A DNA stretch of 5,823 nucleotides from Microgenomates group bacterium (GTDB lineage: Bacteria; Patescibacteriota; Microgenomatia; UBA1406; GWC2-37-13), in the NCBI GenBank assembly GCA_028276105.1, contig JAPYWZ010000043.1, positions 1-5,823 of the forward strand, written 5' to 3'. The position numbers were made by a program, and so were the translations under genes. Each line of letters begins with the position of its first letter. The first letter of the stretch is position 1. A model generated the notes under the pieces. The model searched no databases. It was not told the DNA's origin and saw nothing but the letters and a program-made list of their open reading frames with translations. Shown here in pieces: positions 5,462 to 5,823 of this stretch.

Positions 5462-5823
5462 ATGTTTAACATCTCAAAACAATCAGATTATGGACTTTTG
5501 ATGTTGGAGTATTTAAAAGATAAAAAGAACTATATTTCTTTGACTGAGATTGTTGAAAAATTAAAACTACCAAAAAGATTTTTAGCCAGGATTGCTTCCA
5601 AATTAGTTTCGGCAAGAATACTTTTAAGTCGCGAAGGAAAAGTCGGTGGTTATCTTTTAAATCCAAAAATTAAGTCGTTGACTTTATATGATTATTTAAA
5701 GATTTTTGAAGGTGATTTAGCTTTGACTAAATGTTTTGATAAAGATTATCAATGTCAGTGGGAGAAAAATTGTTCTCACAAGAAATTTTTTAATCATAAA
5801 TTAAGAAATGCTTTTGTTGAAAA
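5462..5823 (+). CDS. Rrf2-family transcription regulator, IscR-like (partial, 3' end outside window)
   Basis: The reading frame is open from an ATG at 5462 to the window edge, giving 120 complete codons. The N-terminus (FNISKQSDYGLLMLEYL) and following segment (ISLTEIVEKLKLPKRFLARIASKLVSA, residues 25-51) fit the winged helix-turn-helix of Rrf2 proteins, the wing being SREGKVGGYLLNP (56-68), followed by SLTLYDYLKIFEGDLAL. Three cysteines, C91, C98 and C104, with H106 close by, sit almost where IscR holds its [2Fe-2S] cluster (C92, C98, C104, H107). This supports an iron-sulfur, iron or redox/NO sensor rather than a cysteine-free Rrf2 protein. Full-length members have about 130-160 residues, so little is missing. 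It lies 198 nt after tsaD and has its own candidate promoter with a dyad over the -10 box. Targets are probably Fe-S assembly genes downstream, which is inference from family habit. Confidence 0.88.
   Translation, partial: MFNISKQSDYGLLMLEYLKDKKNYISLTEIVEKLKLPKRFLARIASKLVSARILLSREGKVGGYLLNPKIKSLTLYDYLKIFEGDLALTKCFDKDYQCQWEKNCSHKKFFNHKLRNAFVE

Noticed and set aside
5466..5666. Minus-strand open frame at the right end
   Set aside because: The plus strand here encodes a clear Rrf2 winged helix; the antisense frame is a shadow.
1..5823. Alternative genetic code (UGA as glycine, as in some candidate-phyla bacteria)
   Set aside because: All genes read full length under the standard code, conserved glycines use GGN, and no in-frame UGA has to be read through. 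The exclusive use of TAA stops in five genes is expected in AT-rich DNA.

Overview
The window comes from an AT-rich, densely packed bacterial genome. Small intergenic gaps, lysine/asparagine/isoleucine-rich proteins, the lack of any clear Shine-Dalgarno sequence before the starts, a 5'-3' exonuclease with no attached polymerase and a very compact t6A locus together suggest a candidate-phyla-radiation (Patescibacteria, perhaps Microgenomates-like) organism. This placement is inference, since no rRNA or taxonomic marker tree is available here. All five stop codons in view are TAA, and the conserved glycines use GGN codons, so nothing calls for UGA recoding.

Layout, left to right. Bases 1-63 hold the last 20 codons of a plus-strand gene ending in a SEC-C zinc motif, most likely secA. 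Its stop codon abuts the stop of a minus-strand unit made of ftsH (2845 to 983) followed, with an 8-nt overlap, by a stand-alone 5'-3' exonuclease (990 to 64). The exonuclease ends in QNTLF, which looks like a sliding-clamp-binding peptide. A 108-nt divergent gap (2846-2953) carries an exact 7-bp-period degenerate tandem repeat. On the plus strand follow a single-polypeptide TsaC-TsaE fusion (2954-4009), a 126-nt gap made of heptad-like A/T repeats in inverted orientation around a perfect AT hairpin, and tsaD (4136-5263). A 198-nt gap with a 12-bp perfect palindrome, long inverted repeats and a consensus -10 box then leads to the start of an Rrf2/IscR-type regulator (5462 to the window end).

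How the genes work together. The fusion protein and TsaD supply three of the four bacterial proteins that make the t6A modification at position 37 of ANN-decoding tRNAs: TsaC makes threonylcarbamoyl-AMP, TsaD transfers the group, and TsaE is the accessory ATPase. The fourth partner, TsaB, is not in the window. FtsH (membrane protein quality control), SecA (protein export) and the exonuclease (primer removal/repair) are housekeeping genes. The Rrf2 protein keeps three spaced cysteines and probably senses iron-sulfur status; its targets probably lie beyond the right edge.

The points most worth a second look are the TsaC-TsaE fusion, an in-frame insertion of about 34 residues in TsaD that includes a GC-rich inverted repeat, the clamp motif on the solitary exonuclease, the heptad repeats shared by two gaps, and a candidate self-operator over the Rrf2 -10 box.
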